The notes under the pieces are model-generated. The model did not search any database. It saw only the letters and a program-made list of their open reading frames with translations, and was not told the origin of the DNA. Positions 19,270 through 27,066 of a stretch of 64,000 bases of DNA are shown piece after piece. How positions within the stretch are numbered: the stretch's first letter is position 1; each line of letters opens with the position of its first letter. Source of the DNA: Corynebacterium sputi DSM 45148 (lineage in GTDB: Bacteria; Actinomycetota; Actinomycetes; Mycobacteriales; Mycobacteriaceae); NCBI RefSeq assembly GCF_000427865.1, contig NZ_ATYV01000011.1, positions 51,865 to 115,864 of the forward strand, in the 5' to 3' direction. Made by a program: the position numbers and the translations under genes.

Positions 19270-19968
19270 ATGAACACCCCGATCCGCGTCGGAATCGCAG
19301 ACGACCAGCAGCTGGTCCGGGCCGGCTTCGCCATGGTCATTGGTTCCCAGGACGATATGGAGATCGTCTGGCAAGCCGATGACGGTGCCGCCGCTGTGCA
19401 GTTGGCGGAGTCAGACCCGGTGGACGTGATCCTCATGGATATTCGGATGCCAGTGCTCGATGGGATACAGGCGACTACGCAGATCGTGGAAGGGCGGGCT
19501 GATGGTATCCGGGTGCTGGTGCTGACCACCTTCGATGCCGATGAGTACGTCACCCGAGCGATCGCTGCCGGTGCCTCAGGGTTCCTGCTCAAGGACGTCG
19601 CACCCGAAGAGCTGCTGGCGGCCATCCGAGACGTCGCGGCGGGAGACTCTGCGCTCTCTGCCAGATCCGCGGCACGGCTACTCGCTGCAGTTCGGCCAAT
19701 GCTCGGCAAGCGCGAGGCGGACCTTGTTGAGGTTGCCGACGACTTGGTAGAACAGCTGACCCAACGCGAAGAAGAGGTCCTGAGGTTCATCACGCTCGGT
19801 CTGAGCAACCCGGAGATCGCCGAGGAGCTCTTCATTTCCATGCCTACCGTGAAAAGCCACGTCAGTAGTCTGCTGTCGAAAACCGGAGTCCGCGACCGCG
19901 TGCATTTGGTGTTGTTCGCCTTCAGCACCGGCAGGGTCTCCTTGCAGCAGCTTCGCGACGCGCGCTAA
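19270..19968 (+). CDS. Response regulator, NarL/LuxR type
   Basis: This 232-residue regulator has a receiver domain (acidic pocket D11-D12, phosphoacceptor D57 in ILMDIRMP, switch Thr in LTTFDADEYV, Lys in LLKDVAPEELL) and a C-terminal GerE helix-turn-helix (LTQREEEVLRFITLGLSNPEIAEELFISMPTVK is cut here at the recognition helix). There are about 25 extra residues in the linker. The start is the ATG at 19270, with GGAGAG upstream. It is the likely binder of the TCATACC-type palindromes that precede the kinase and exporter genes. Confidence 0.9.
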   Translation: MNTPIRVGIADDQQLVRAGFAMVIGSQDDMEIVWQADDGAAAVQLAESDPVDVILMDIRMPVLDGIQATTQIVEGRADGIRVLVLTTFDADEYVTRAIAAGASGFLLKDVAPEELLAAIRDVAAGDSALSARSAARLLAAVRPMLGKREADLVEVADDLVEQLTQREEEVLRFITLGLSNPEIAEELFISMPTVKSHVSSLLSKTGVRDRVHLVLFAFSTGRVSLQQLRDAR

Positions 19969-19987
19969 ACATCCCACCTGCTGCCTC

Positions 19988-20003
19988 TCATACCGCGGTA
20001 TGA
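19988..20003 (+). promoter_or_regulatory. Operator 3, perfect palindrome TCATACC-CG-GGTATGA
   Basis: The arms are identical to operator 1. A further half-site (GGTATGAC) lies at 20020-20027. The site is 102 bases before the exporter ATPase gene, so the exporter is the probable main target of the two-component system. Confidence 0.7.
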
Positions 20004-20104
20004 GATCAGTACCGACCGGGGTATGACTCCGCGCACGAAGAAGAGTCACAGAGACCATCCCGTAGGCCGATGTTTCCGAAGGCCGCGGGCACGACGATGG
20101 AATC

Positions 20105-20824
20105 ATGTTCATCGTCACTGATCTCACCAAGAACTACGGCAAGAAGTCGGTCATCGACAATGTGTCCTTCACCGTCCCGGACGGCGCGGTCACCGGCTTC
20201 CTCGGACCCAACGGCTCCGGCAAATCCACCACCATGCGCTGCATGCTCGGCCTCGACCGGCCGACCTCCGGCACTGCACTGGTCAACGGCAGGCCGTTCA
20301 CGTCCTACCGCACCCCCGCGCGTCAGGTCGGCGCCATGCTCGACGCCACCTGGATGAACCCGAAACTCTCTGCCCGGACCCATCTGCGCAGCATTGCGCG
20401 AGGCTCAGCAGTCTCCACGGCGCGTGCGGATGAGTGCTTGGAGATTGTGGGGCTTGGAGACGTCGGGAAGCAAAGGCTCGGAGGCTTTTCCCTCGGCATG
20501 AAGCAGCGGTTGGGCCTTGCCACTGCACTGCTCGGCGATCCGAGCCACTTGGTGCTCGACGAGCCGGTCAATGGCCTCGACCCCGATGGCATCCGATGGA
20601 TCCGAGAAATGATCCGCCGACTGGCAGACGAGGGACGCGCTGTCCTGGTGTCCTCACACCTGCTCGCCGAGATGGAAATGATGGCTGATCGACTGGTCAT
20701 CATCGGCAAGGGCCGACTAGTCGGGGAGTGGGACAAAGCCGACCTGATGGAGGGGCACCCGAACCTCGAAGAGGCGTACTGGGCGGTTGCGAGCACGCAC
20801 ACCGAATACAACGCCGTCGCCTGA
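20105..20824 (+). CDS. ABC transporter ATP-binding protein, exporter type
   Basis: The 239-residue ATPase resembles BcrA-type subunits of drug or lantibiotic resistance exporters. Walker A is GPNGSGKST, the signature is a divergent FSLGMKQRLG, Walker B is LVLDEPVNGLD, and the switch His is in VSSHLLAEME. The permease gene follows after 55 bases. With the kinase, regulator and shared operators upstream, this looks like an inducible export or membrane-stress module. Confidence 0.86.
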   Translation: MFIVTDLTKNYGKKSVIDNVSFTVPDGAVTGFLGPNGSGKSTTMRCMLGLDRPTSGTALVNGRPFTSYRTPARQVGAMLDATWMNPKLSARTHLRSIARGSAVSTARADECLEIVGLGDVGKQRLGGFSLGMKQRLGLATALLGDPSHLVLDEPVNGLDPDGIRWIREMIRRLADEGRAVLVSSHLLAEMEMMADRLVIIGKGRLVGEWDKADLMEGHPNLEEAYWAVASTHTEYNAVA

Positions 20825-20879
20825 TCCGACACCCCATACCGACCACCACCACAGCATGACACCGCAGAAGGAACAGACC

Positions 20880-21674
20880 ATGGCTACCGCATCAGTCCCC
20901 GCCGCCTCCACCGACATATCCCCCAACGCGACCATCGACACACAGACCACTACCGGATTTCGGGTACCGAACCTGGGACATGCCCTCGCTGGAGAATTCA
21001 CTCGGCTGGCGGGCCTGCGCTCGACGTACATCTACGCAATCCTGCTGACCGGGGCGATTTTCGGTCCGATTGTCTTGCAGACCTATCTCAGCGGAGTGGA
21101 GAGCGGCACGCTCTTTGTAGGGATCGACTTCTTCCTATTTGTCGCGATCATTTTCGCGGCTGCTGACTCCGCCGGAGCCATCTCAGGCAGGAACATCGCC
21201 TATGGGTACCTCACCCGACAGGGTCGGTGGACCGGCTACGCCGCCAGGTTCCTGGCACAGCTCGCGTTCTCGCTGGCAATGCTCGCGGTCGGCACCGCGG
21301 TCGCTTGGATTATTTTCGCCACCGGGGGAGTGGAGATCGTCGACGCCGCACAGACCGTCGGAGTTGTCATCGCACTGGCTGTGGCCTGGACCGCGATCGG
21401 TTCCGGCATCGGCATGCTGATCCCCGTTACGGCGGCTGCCGTGGCGGCGCCGCTGGTGTGGATCGCGCTCATCGAGGGAATTCTCCCAATGCTCCCGTTC
21501 GGTGACTTCATGAACAACATCGAGCGGTTCCTGCCGTGGACCTCCGGCCGTCAGTTGCTCGGATTCATGGACCTGGGTGTCAGCAACGCACAGGCTTGGA
21601 TCGTGCTGGGCACTTGGACTGCGGTCATCGCGGCGGTGGGAATCGTCACCGCCACCCGCAGGGACGTGCGGTAA
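20880..21674 (+). CDS. ABC transporter permease, exporter type
   Basis: The 264-residue protein has an unstructured N-terminus and six predicted membrane segments, as in ABC-2-type permeases that partner BcrA-like ATPases. It should form the transmembrane part of the exporter with the product of 20105-20824. The ATG at 20880 is preceded by GAAGGA. The substrate cannot be read from the sequence. Confidence 0.8.
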   Translation: MATASVPAASTDISPNATIDTQTTTGFRVPNLGHALAGEFTRLAGLRSTYIYAILLTGAIFGPIVLQTYLSGVESGTLFVGIDFFLFVAIIFAAADSAGAISGRNIAYGYLTRQGRWTGYAARFLAQLAFSLAMLAVGTAVAWIIFATGGVEIVDAAQTVGVVIALAVAWTAIGSGIGMLIPVTAAAVAAPLVWIALIEGILPMLPFGDFMNNIERFLPWTSGRQLLGFMDLGVSNAQAWIVLGTWTAVIAAVGIVTATRRDVR

Positions 21675-21678
21675 CTGA

Positions 21679-22404
21679 TTAGTCGGAAGGCCTCTGCACA
21701 ACAGAGGCCTTTTCGATTTCGGCGATCTGCGCCATTCGTTCCGGAGTCGCTCCTCGAACGATCACCGTGGCGCCTCCAACTGTCCACGGAGCCAGCACAG
21801 TTTCCATCCAGCCTTCAGCGGACAGCGAGGTGCCCCAGCCGTTGGTGACAATCCTCTGAGCGTCGGCGAATTCGCCTTCGGCAGCGAGCTGCGCCGCATG
21901 GGTAGTCAGATCGGCGGCTGAACGGCCGTCGATCAATGGCTGTTCTGGTCCCGCACCGGAGCCCAGGTATGCATCCGGGTACATGCGCACTTCCGGCCCG
22001 AAGTCGATGACTCCGGGAGGGATACTGCCGCCGGTTTCCACGACGCCCCGACCGAACACATCGTCCGTCACTACCGCGAGGTACGCCTCAGGGAAAGCAT
22101 CCTCCCAGTCGGACAGCTTCGCGGAGGTCGTGAAAACCACCATTGGGTCTGCCGGAGAAAGCTCCACACCCGCCCGCTCCGCGCCGAGAACGAGGCACGC
22201 GGCCTGCCAGATCTCGGGCAGGTCGATCCAAGCGGTGTCGCCGGCGTCGAGATCGAACTCGTCGTGAAGCATGTTCGCGATCTTCGACGCCCAGTTGTCG
22301 AGCGTTACCGCGGTCAAGTCGGTCCTGCCGCCGGTCGTCTCATCGTAGGCGGTAAGACGCGGCACAGATCCGTCGGAGGAGAGAAGTCGTTTCAGGAGTT
22401 CCAC
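21679..22404 (-). CDS. TIGR03089 family protein
   Basis: The 241-residue product matches the actinobacterial TIGR03089 family, which resembles fragments of AMP-binding (acyl-adenylate-forming) enzymes but is too short for a complete one. Recognisable blocks are TAYDETTGGRTDLTAVTLDNW and the C-terminal GWGTSLSAEGWMETVLAPWTVGG (shown in part). I chose the GTG at 22404 because homologues start there and TAATCT lies seven bases upstream (leaderless). The biochemical role is not known. Its last codons run through the terminator hairpin. Confidence 0.8.
   Translation of the reverse strand: MELLKRLLSSDGSVPRLTAYDETTGGRTDLTAVTLDNWASKIANMLHDEFDLDAGDTAWIDLPEIWQAACLVLGAERAGVELSPADPMVVFTTSAKLSDWEDAFPEAYLAVVTDDVFGRGVVETGGSIPPGVIDFGPEVRMYPDAYLGSGAGPEQPLIDGRSAADLTTHAAQLAAEGEFADAQRIVTNGWGTSLSAEGWMETVLAPWTVGGATVIVRGATPERMAQIAEIEKASVVQRPSD
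21687..21714 (+). terminator. Bidirectional intrinsic terminator
   Basis: AAGGCCTCTG and CAGAGGCCTT form a perfect ten-base stem with a five-base loop and a short T run. It ends the exporter operon and lies inside the last codons of the convergent gene, so that gene probably uses it as well. Confidence 0.8.
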
Positions 22405-22445
22405 AGCCGCCAGATTACGGAAAAGCGGGATACCCGGACGGAAAG

Positions 22446-23381
22446 TTATCCGAGTAGCACCGCGATAGTGATGATCACCGGCAGACACATCATGGTGGTG
22501 ACAACTCCGGAATCACGCGCCTGGACCGTGCCCCGGCCGAACCGTGAGGCGAAGGTGAACACGTTCTGCGCCGTCGGCAATGCCGCGACGACAGTTACTG
22601 CGAACAACGCATATCCCTCGAATCCAAAGATGAAATGCGCAATCGCCCATGCTGCCAGCGGGTGCAGGATCAACTTCAACCCGCTCGATAGAGCCACTGC
22701 TCGCCGGGGAGAGACTCCCTTACGCAGAAGTGGCGCCCCGTACAGGCTGATGCCAAATGCCAGCAGCGCCATCGGCGGAGCAGCCTGTCCCAGCAGGCTC
22801 ACTGGGTCCGCGACGACCTGCGGCATGTCATAGGGGATGTAATAGACCAGCAGGCCGAGCATCGCACCGATGAACACCGGATTCTTCAATGGAATCGACA
22901 CGGTGTGCAGGAAATTCACCTTGCCGGAGGTGGTGAGGAAGTCCAGCAGTGTCAGACACAGCGGAGCGTAGAACGCGATCTGGAAAACCAGTGAGGGCAC
23001 CACAGCGGTGGCATCGCCGAGGACCGCCGCCGCAATCGGGATACCGAGGTTCGCCACGTTGTTGTAGCTGGCACTCATACCGCCGACGACAAGATCGGGC
23101 CCGCGCTGCCTCAACGTCCAGCGGGCAATGATGGAGTAAACACACGCGGTGAATAGTGCAGAGGCGGCCGCGACGACGAATGTCACGCCCATTGCGCTGC
23201 CAGTATCCATCGTCGCGAGGGTGTGAATCAGAAGGGCCGGCATTGCGACCCAGTAGACGACCAGATTGAGTGCGGGGCCACCTTTGTCCCCGAGCACACC
23301 ACTGCGGCCGAGGAGCCAACCAATCGCGATGACGACAGCTACGGATCCGAACCCGGAGAGAATGCTCCCGAGATCGTTCAC
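22446..23381 (-). CDS. AEC family transporter (auxin efflux carrier type)
   Basis: This 311-residue integral membrane protein has ten predicted membrane segments. The family hallmarks are the paired NVANLGIP and PTAQNVFTFA motifs in the broken helices of the two repeats. Bacterial members move organic acids such as malate or malonate; the substrate here is unknown. The start is the GTG at 23381, with AGGAGGG eight bases upstream. Confidence 0.86.
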   Translation of the reverse strand: MNDLGSILSGFGSVAVVIAIGWLLGRSGVLGDKGGPALNLVVYWVAMPALLIHTLATMDTGSAMGVTFVVAAASALFTACVYSIIARWTLRQRGPDLVVGGMSASYNNVANLGIPIAAAVLGDATAVVPSLVFQIAFYAPLCLTLLDFLTTSGKVNFLHTVSIPLKNPVFIGAMLGLLVYYIPYDMPQVVADPVSLLGQAAPPMALLAFGISLYGAPLLRKGVSPRRAVALSSGLKLILHPLAAWAIAHFIFGFEGYALFAVTVVAALPTAQNVFTFASRFGRGTVQARDSGVVTTMMCLPVIITIAVLLG

Positions 23382-23577
23382 TGGCAGGCCCTCCTGATCT
23401 GAGGCTCTTATCTGAGCAGGCGGCCATGCGGAGTTACCGCGTCCGGCCAACCGGAATAGGAAATAAAAGAACGAACCCGCCTACGACACCGAAATTCGGT
23501 GGAGGCGGGTCCGTGGACGCTGTTATCGCACGATCGTGCGCATCCCAGCGCGAAAGCAGCCGTTGTTCAGGGCCGAT

Positions 23578-23829
23578 TTAGCGGCTGGTGAACGGCAGGA
23601 GAGCCATCTCGCGGGCGTTCTTGACCGCGACAGCAACCTGACGCTGCTGCTGCGGGGTCAGGCCCGTGACGCGACGGGAGCGGATCTTGCCCCGGTCGGA
23701 GATGAACTGACGAAGGAGGTTGATGTCCTTGTAGTCCACGGTCTCAACGCCAGCGGCCTTGAGCGGGTTCTTCTTCGGGCGACGGGACTGCTCGAGCCGT
23801 GCCTTCTTGTTGGAGTTGTTGCGCTTCAT
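23578..23829 (-). CDS. rpsR: 30S ribosomal protein S18
   Basis: The 83-residue protein shows the S18 core ([38 protein letters not shown]) and has no cysteine, so it is the zinc-independent form. It is last in the rpmB-rpmG-rpsN-rpsR operon. Confidence 0.97.
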   Translation of the reverse strand: MKRNNSNKKARLEQSRRPKKNPLKAAGVETVDYKDINLLRQFISDRGKIRSRRVTGLTPQQQRQVAVAVKNAREMALLPFTSR

Positions 23830-23840
23830 TGGTGTCTCCC

Positions 23841-24146
23841 TTACCAGCTGGACTTACGGACACCCGGGAGCTCGCCACGGTGGGCCATCTCACGGACGCG
23901 GACACGGGACAGGCCGAACTTGCGGAGGTAACCGCGGGGGCGACCATCGGCTGCGTCGCGGTTGCGAACGCGGACCGGGGAAGCGTCGCGCGGCTGACGG
24001 TTCAGCTCGTACTGAGCCTCTGCGCGCTGCTCGTCCGTGGAGTCGGTGGACTTGATGATGCGCTTGAGCTCCTGACGACGCTCCGCGTAGCGGGCGACGA
24101 TCTCCTTGCGCTGCTCGTTCTTGGCGATCTTCGACTTCTTGGCCAT
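23841..24146 (-). CDS. rpsN: 30S ribosomal protein S14, zinc-independent form
   Basis: The 101-residue protein is the long form of S14 that lacks the CxxC zinc ribbon. Conserved blocks are [13 protein letters not shown] and the C-terminal [21 protein letters not shown] region. It binds 16S rRNA in the head of the small subunit. It lies 11 bases before rpsR. Confidence 0.97.
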   Translation of the reverse strand: MAKKSKIAKNEQRKEIVARYAERRQELKRIIKSTDSTDEQRAEAQYELNRQPRDASPVRVRNRDAADGRPRGYLRKFGLSRVRVREMAHRGELPGVRKSSW

Positions 24147-24149
24147 AAC

Positions 24150-24314
24150 TTAGCGCTCCTCGCGGAATTCGACGTGCTTGCGGGCGATCGGATCGAACTT
24201 CATTAGAGTGATGCGATCCGGGTTGTTCCGCTTGTTCTTACGCGTCACGTAGGTGTAGCCGGTGCCCGCAGTGGACTTCAGCTTGATGATGGGACGAATG
24301 TCATTACGTGCCAT
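24150..24314 (-). CDS. rpmG: 50S ribosomal protein L33, zinc-independent form
   Basis: The 54-residue product ([14 protein letters not shown] start, [15 protein letters not shown] end) is L33 without cysteines. Its ATG directly follows the rpmB stop codon and it ends three bases before rpsN. Confidence 0.97.
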   Translation of the reverse strand: MARNDIRPIIKLKSTAGTGYTYVTRKNKRNNPDRITLMKFDPIARKHVEFREER

Positions 24315-24551
24315 TTAGATCTTCTCCCCACGTGCACGGATCTGGGCCACAACAGCCTCGATGCCGTTCTTGTCGATGGTCTTCATGCCCTTGGGGGACA
24401 CGTTCAACGTGATGTTACGACCCTCGGATGCGAGGTAGTACGTCTTGCGCTGGATGTTCGGGTTCCAACGGCGCGAGGTGCGCCGGTGGGAGTGGGAAAC
24501 GGACTTGCCGAAGCTCGGCTTCCGTCCCGTGACCTGGCAAAATGCCGACAT
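24315..24551 (-). CDS. rpmB: 50S ribosomal protein L28
   Basis: The 78-residue protein shows the L28 pattern ([21 protein letters not shown], in part; [12 protein letters not shown]) with only one cysteine, so it cannot form the four-Cys zinc site. It is first in the operon; AAAGGAAGG lies before the ATG. A possible promoter (TTGCTG, 16 bases, TAATCG) lies near 24650-24680 on the minus strand. Confidence 0.97.
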   Translation of the reverse strand: MSAFCQVTGRKPSFGKSVSHSHRRTSRRWNPNIQRKTYYLASEGRNITLNVSPKGMKTIDKNGIEAVVAQIRARGEKI

Positions 24552-24712
24552 AGGCCTTCCTTTACTTTCTGTCGCCCTACCAAGGTGCCCGGTGTGCGCC
24601 GCGCCGAAGCCTTGTCCAGAGGTCTCGGGGCGCAGAAAATGGGCTGGTCGGACGATTACGATTCATTACGACAACAGCAAGGGGAAAGCCTACATGGACA
24701 GGGCGTGAATTT

Positions 24713-24870
24713 CTAATCTGGACTCCGCGAAGGTAAGGAGTCCGACAGGCGGAGCGCCAGGACGGTCCGATCTCGAGCTCCCATTTTGCGTAGAAGTGCA
24801 CTGACGTGGTTCTTCACGGTGCCCTCCGTTAGGTACAGCTGGTCCGCGATCTCACGGTTGTTCTCGAGCC
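24713..24870 (-). pseudogene. Remnant of a LuxR/NarL-type response regulator
   Basis: On the minus strand this stretch encodes NNREIADQLYLTEGTVKNHV followed by SALLRKMGARDRTVLALRL and a stop, which is the C-terminal two-thirds of a GerE helix-turn-helix. Nothing upstream continues the protein: the frame loses similarity just before the first helix and there is no receiver domain. It is the 3' end of a deleted two-component regulator gene, left between the two ribosomal protein operons. Confidence 0.8.
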
Positions 24871-24879
24871 GTCCATGAT

Positions 24880-25305
24880 GGTTTGGGACGTGCGGGGAAC
24901 GCTGATTTGGCCCCTCATTGTTGAGATGTTCTGGGGCGGCTAATTCCGCAGTGCCTCTGACCTGTCAGCAACTTGGGGTTGTCGCCAATTAATGGGAGCT
25001 TGAGGCTCCAGTCTCTTCAGTTCTCATTGGAGAGAAGATGACGGAGCGGTCGGACGCAGGTAGAGCTCGAAGCTTCTAGCGCGCTCTAGTGAGAAGGTAT
25101 CTCCCTGCTGTGGTTGCGGGGCGTTGCAGGTCGACGCTCATTCGGCCGTTTTTAGGATTCGGCATATCACGTGTACAGTATTGAAGGTTCATCGTCGGTC
25201 CGCTGGCGGTGCAAACTCATAAACGAACCCAACTCAGGCACGGTCCCGTTGAGCATGCTCGGTGGGGTATCGACCTGAAGTTCAATCCTGAGGGAATCGA
25301 GAGTA
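24880..25305. other. Long intergenic region before rpmE2
   Basis: I find no full gene here. A 13-codon open frame with a plausible ribosome site (GGAGAG before ATG at 25038) ends at 25079. A possible promoter for rpmE2 lies near 25152-25186 (TTAGGA-type -35, TACAGT-type -10). The region may hold further debris of the deleted regulator locus. Confidence 0.4.
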
Positions 25306-25575
25306 ATGAAGAAGGACATCCACCCCGACTACCACCCGGTGGTCTTCCAGGATGCGGGCACCGGAACCCAGTTCCTCACCCGCTCCACCGCCACCTCGGC
25401 TCGCACCGTTGAGTGGGAAGACGGCAACGAGTACCCGCTCATCGTCGTCGACGTGACCTCTGAGTCGCACCCGTTCTGGACCGGCGCACAGCGTGTCATG
25501 GACACCGCCGGCCGTGTCGAGAAGTTCCAGCGCCGTTACGGCAACCGCGTTCGTCGCGGTCAGAAGACCGACTAA
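25306..25575 (+). CDS. rpmE2: 50S ribosomal protein L31, type B
   Basis: The 89-residue protein is the type B form of L31: [28 protein letters not shown] and SHPFWTG are typical, and the zinc-binding cysteines of type A are absent. It forms part of the bridge between the subunits. rpmF follows after 18 bases. Confidence 0.97.
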   Translation: MKKDIHPDYHPVVFQDAGTGTQFLTRSTATSARTVEWEDGNEYPLIVVDVTSESHPFWTGAQRVMDTAGRVEKFQRRYGNRVRRGQKTD

Positions 25576-25593
25576 TAGAGGAGGGAAAGAACC

Positions 25594-25767
25594 ATGGCAG
25601 TTCCGAAGCGCCGCATGTCGCGGGCTAACACCCGCGCTCGCCGTTCACAGTGGAAGGCTGACAACGTCGCCCTCCAGGAAGTCAAGATCGACGGCCAGAC
25701 CGTCAAGATCCCGCGTCGCCTGGTCAAGGCCGCACGCCTGGGCCTGGTTGACATCAACCAGTACTAA
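25594..25767 (+). CDS. rpmF: 50S ribosomal protein L32
   Basis: The 57-residue product begins [20 protein letters not shown], the invariant L32 start, and has no zinc cysteines. GAGGAGGG upstream is a strong ribosome site. It shares the promoter and terminator of rpmE2. Confidence 0.96.
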   Translation: MAVPKRRMSRANTRARRSQWKADNVALQEVKIDGQTVKIPRRLVKAARLGLVDINQY

Positions 25768-25779
25768 ATCTTGGCTCGA

Positions 25780-25814
25780 GCCCCGGTTCCTCTTTGAGGA
25801 GCCGGGGTTTTTGC
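25780..25814 (+). terminator. Intrinsic terminator of rpmE2-rpmF
   Basis: CCCCGGTTCCTC pairs with GAGGAGCCGGGG around TTT, followed by five T residues. This is a classic strong terminator. Confidence 0.9.
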
Positions 25815-25860
25815 ATGCTCTAGAGTAGTTCCGAGTGATTTCCCGACGAACAGGATTGAC

Positions 25861-26202
25861 ATGTTGCCCAACGCAGTTGATATGACCCGTGACGTGCTGG
25901 CGGACCTGATCGCCGGCAACTGGTCCGCGGTCACCACCCGCTTCGACGACCAGATGAAGGAAGGCCTCGACGCCGATACTCTCGCCGGCGTCTGGGCCCA
26001 GGTTCTCGAGCATGGAGGCGAGCTCGAGTCCACTGAGAGCCCAGAGGCTCTCCAGGTTGATGACGTCACGGTGACTGACACCCTGATGCACTTCGAGAAG
26101 GAAGACTTCGTCGCACGGCTGGCGTTCCGCGCCGATGAGACGATCGGTGGCCTCTACTTCCTCGCCCCGGATGCGGCGGCGCAGCTGCGCGCGCAGCAGT
26201 AG
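25861..26202 (+). CDS. DUF3887-like small protein
   Basis: The 113-residue protein resembles the DUF3887 fold found in cystatin-like or NTF2-like domains: TRDVLADLIAGNWSAVTTRFD, LWAQV-like helix GVWAQVLEHGG, and a C-terminal strand GGLYFL. It has no signal peptide. It lies alone between the rpmF terminator and mprA, with a ribosome site AGGA before the ATG. Its function is unknown. Confidence 0.65.
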   Translation: MLPNAVDMTRDVLADLIAGNWSAVTTRFDDQMKEGLDADTLAGVWAQVLEHGGELESTESPEALQVDDVTVTDTLMHFEKEDFVARLAFRADETIGGLYFLAPDAAAQLRAQQ

Positions 26203-26294
26203 TGTGACCCGAGCCCGGGAACTCCTCCAGCGCTTCCCGACGTCCTGATCGACACCTCCACCGCGCCCATCGGACGCGAATCGACACTGATTGA

Positions 26295-26310
26295 GGGCGG
26301 TAAACCGCCC
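26295..26310 (+). terminator. Short GC hairpin after the DUF3887-like gene
   Basis: GGGCGG and CCGCCC form a six-base stem around TAAA, followed by CCCTTT. It may end the upstream transcript before the mprA promoter. Confidence 0.4.
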
Positions 26311-26333
26311 CCCTTTACGCAGTTGCGGGTGGA

Positions 26334-26345
26334 TTCTCAGCGGAC
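26334..26345 (+). promoter_or_regulatory. Possible MprA box upstream of mprA
   Basis: TTCTCAGCGGAC lies 28 bases before the mprA start. A nearly identical TTCTCAGCGAAC lies 29 bases before htrA. Mycobacterial MprA binds repeats that contain CTCAG, from memory, so these are candidate sites for autoregulation and for control of htrA. Confidence 0.5.
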
Positions 26346-26373
26346 ACTCATAGAGTGGATGCACTATGTAAGT

Positions 26374-27066
26374 ATGAAAATCCTCGTAGTCGATGATGAC
26401 CAAGCGGTACGTGACTCCTTGCGTCGTTCGCTGTCCTTCAACGGATACACGGTGACGATGGCGGAAGACGGAGAGAAGGCGCTGGATCAGATCTCCGCCG
26501 ACCGTCCGGATCTTGTCGTCCTTGACGTCATGATGCCGAAGATGGACGGGCTCGACGTATGCCGCGAGCTGCGTTCGCGTGGCGATGACATTCCCGTGCT
26601 GATGCTGACCGCGAGGAACAGCGTCTCGGAGCGTGTCTCGGGACTGGATGCAGGTGCGGACGATTACCTGCCGAAGCCTTTCGCTCTGGAGGAGCTGCTC
26701 GCCCGCGTGCGCTCCTTGTTACGACGTGCAGCCCTGGATCCCTCCACGAACGCCGAGTCTGCAGTTCTGACCTTCGAAGACCTCAGCCTTGATCCGGACA
26801 CTCGTGAGGTCTTCCGTGGATCTCGGAACATTTCGCTGACCCGCACCGAGTTCGCCCTGTTGGAGCTGCTGATGAGCAACCCGCGCCGCGTGCTCACTCG
26901 TAGCGCGATCCTCGAGGACGTCTGGGGCTACGACTTCCCGACATCCGGAAACGCCCTAGAGGTCTACATCGGTTACCTGCGCCGCAAGACCGAAGCTGAG
27001 GGTGAAACTCGTCTGATCCATACCGTCCGAGGCGTCGGTTACGTCCTGCGGGAGAGCGCTCCGTGA
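26374..27066 (+). CDS. mprA: Response regulator MprA, OmpR type
   Basis: The 230-residue regulator has a receiver domain (D8-D9, phosphoacceptor D51 in [12 protein letters not shown], Lys in [15 protein letters not shown]) and an OmpR winged helix ([22 protein letters not shown] in part, ending [11 protein letters not shown]). In relatives MprA answers envelope stress through the kinase MprB and activates htrA/pepD and sigma factor genes. The ATG at 26374 is chosen as the family start. Its stop overlaps the mprB start. Confidence 0.92.
   Translation: MKILVVDDDQAVRDSLRRSLSFNGYTVTMAEDGEKALDQISADRPDLVVLDVMMPKMDGLDVCRELRSRGDDIPVLMLTARNSVSERVSGLDAGADDYLPKPFALEELLARVRSLLRRAALDPSTNAESAVLTFEDLSLDPDTREVFRGSRNISLTRTEFALLELLMSNPRRVLTRSAILEDVWGYDFPTSGNALEVYIGYLRRKTEAEGETRLIHTVRGVGYVLRESAP

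Noticed and set aside
24552..24712. Zur box upstream of rpmB
   Set aside because: GTAATGAATCGTAATCG is A/T-rich but does not form the expected palindrome.
24577..24801. Minus-strand 74-codon frame upstream of rpmB
   Set aside because: The regulator remnant is in another frame of the same strand, and this one has no similarity or ribosome site.
26203..26340. Possible short coding remnant before mprA ([21 protein letters not shown])
   Set aside because: The likeness to the C-terminal part of a Sua5-type protein is too weak and too short to call.
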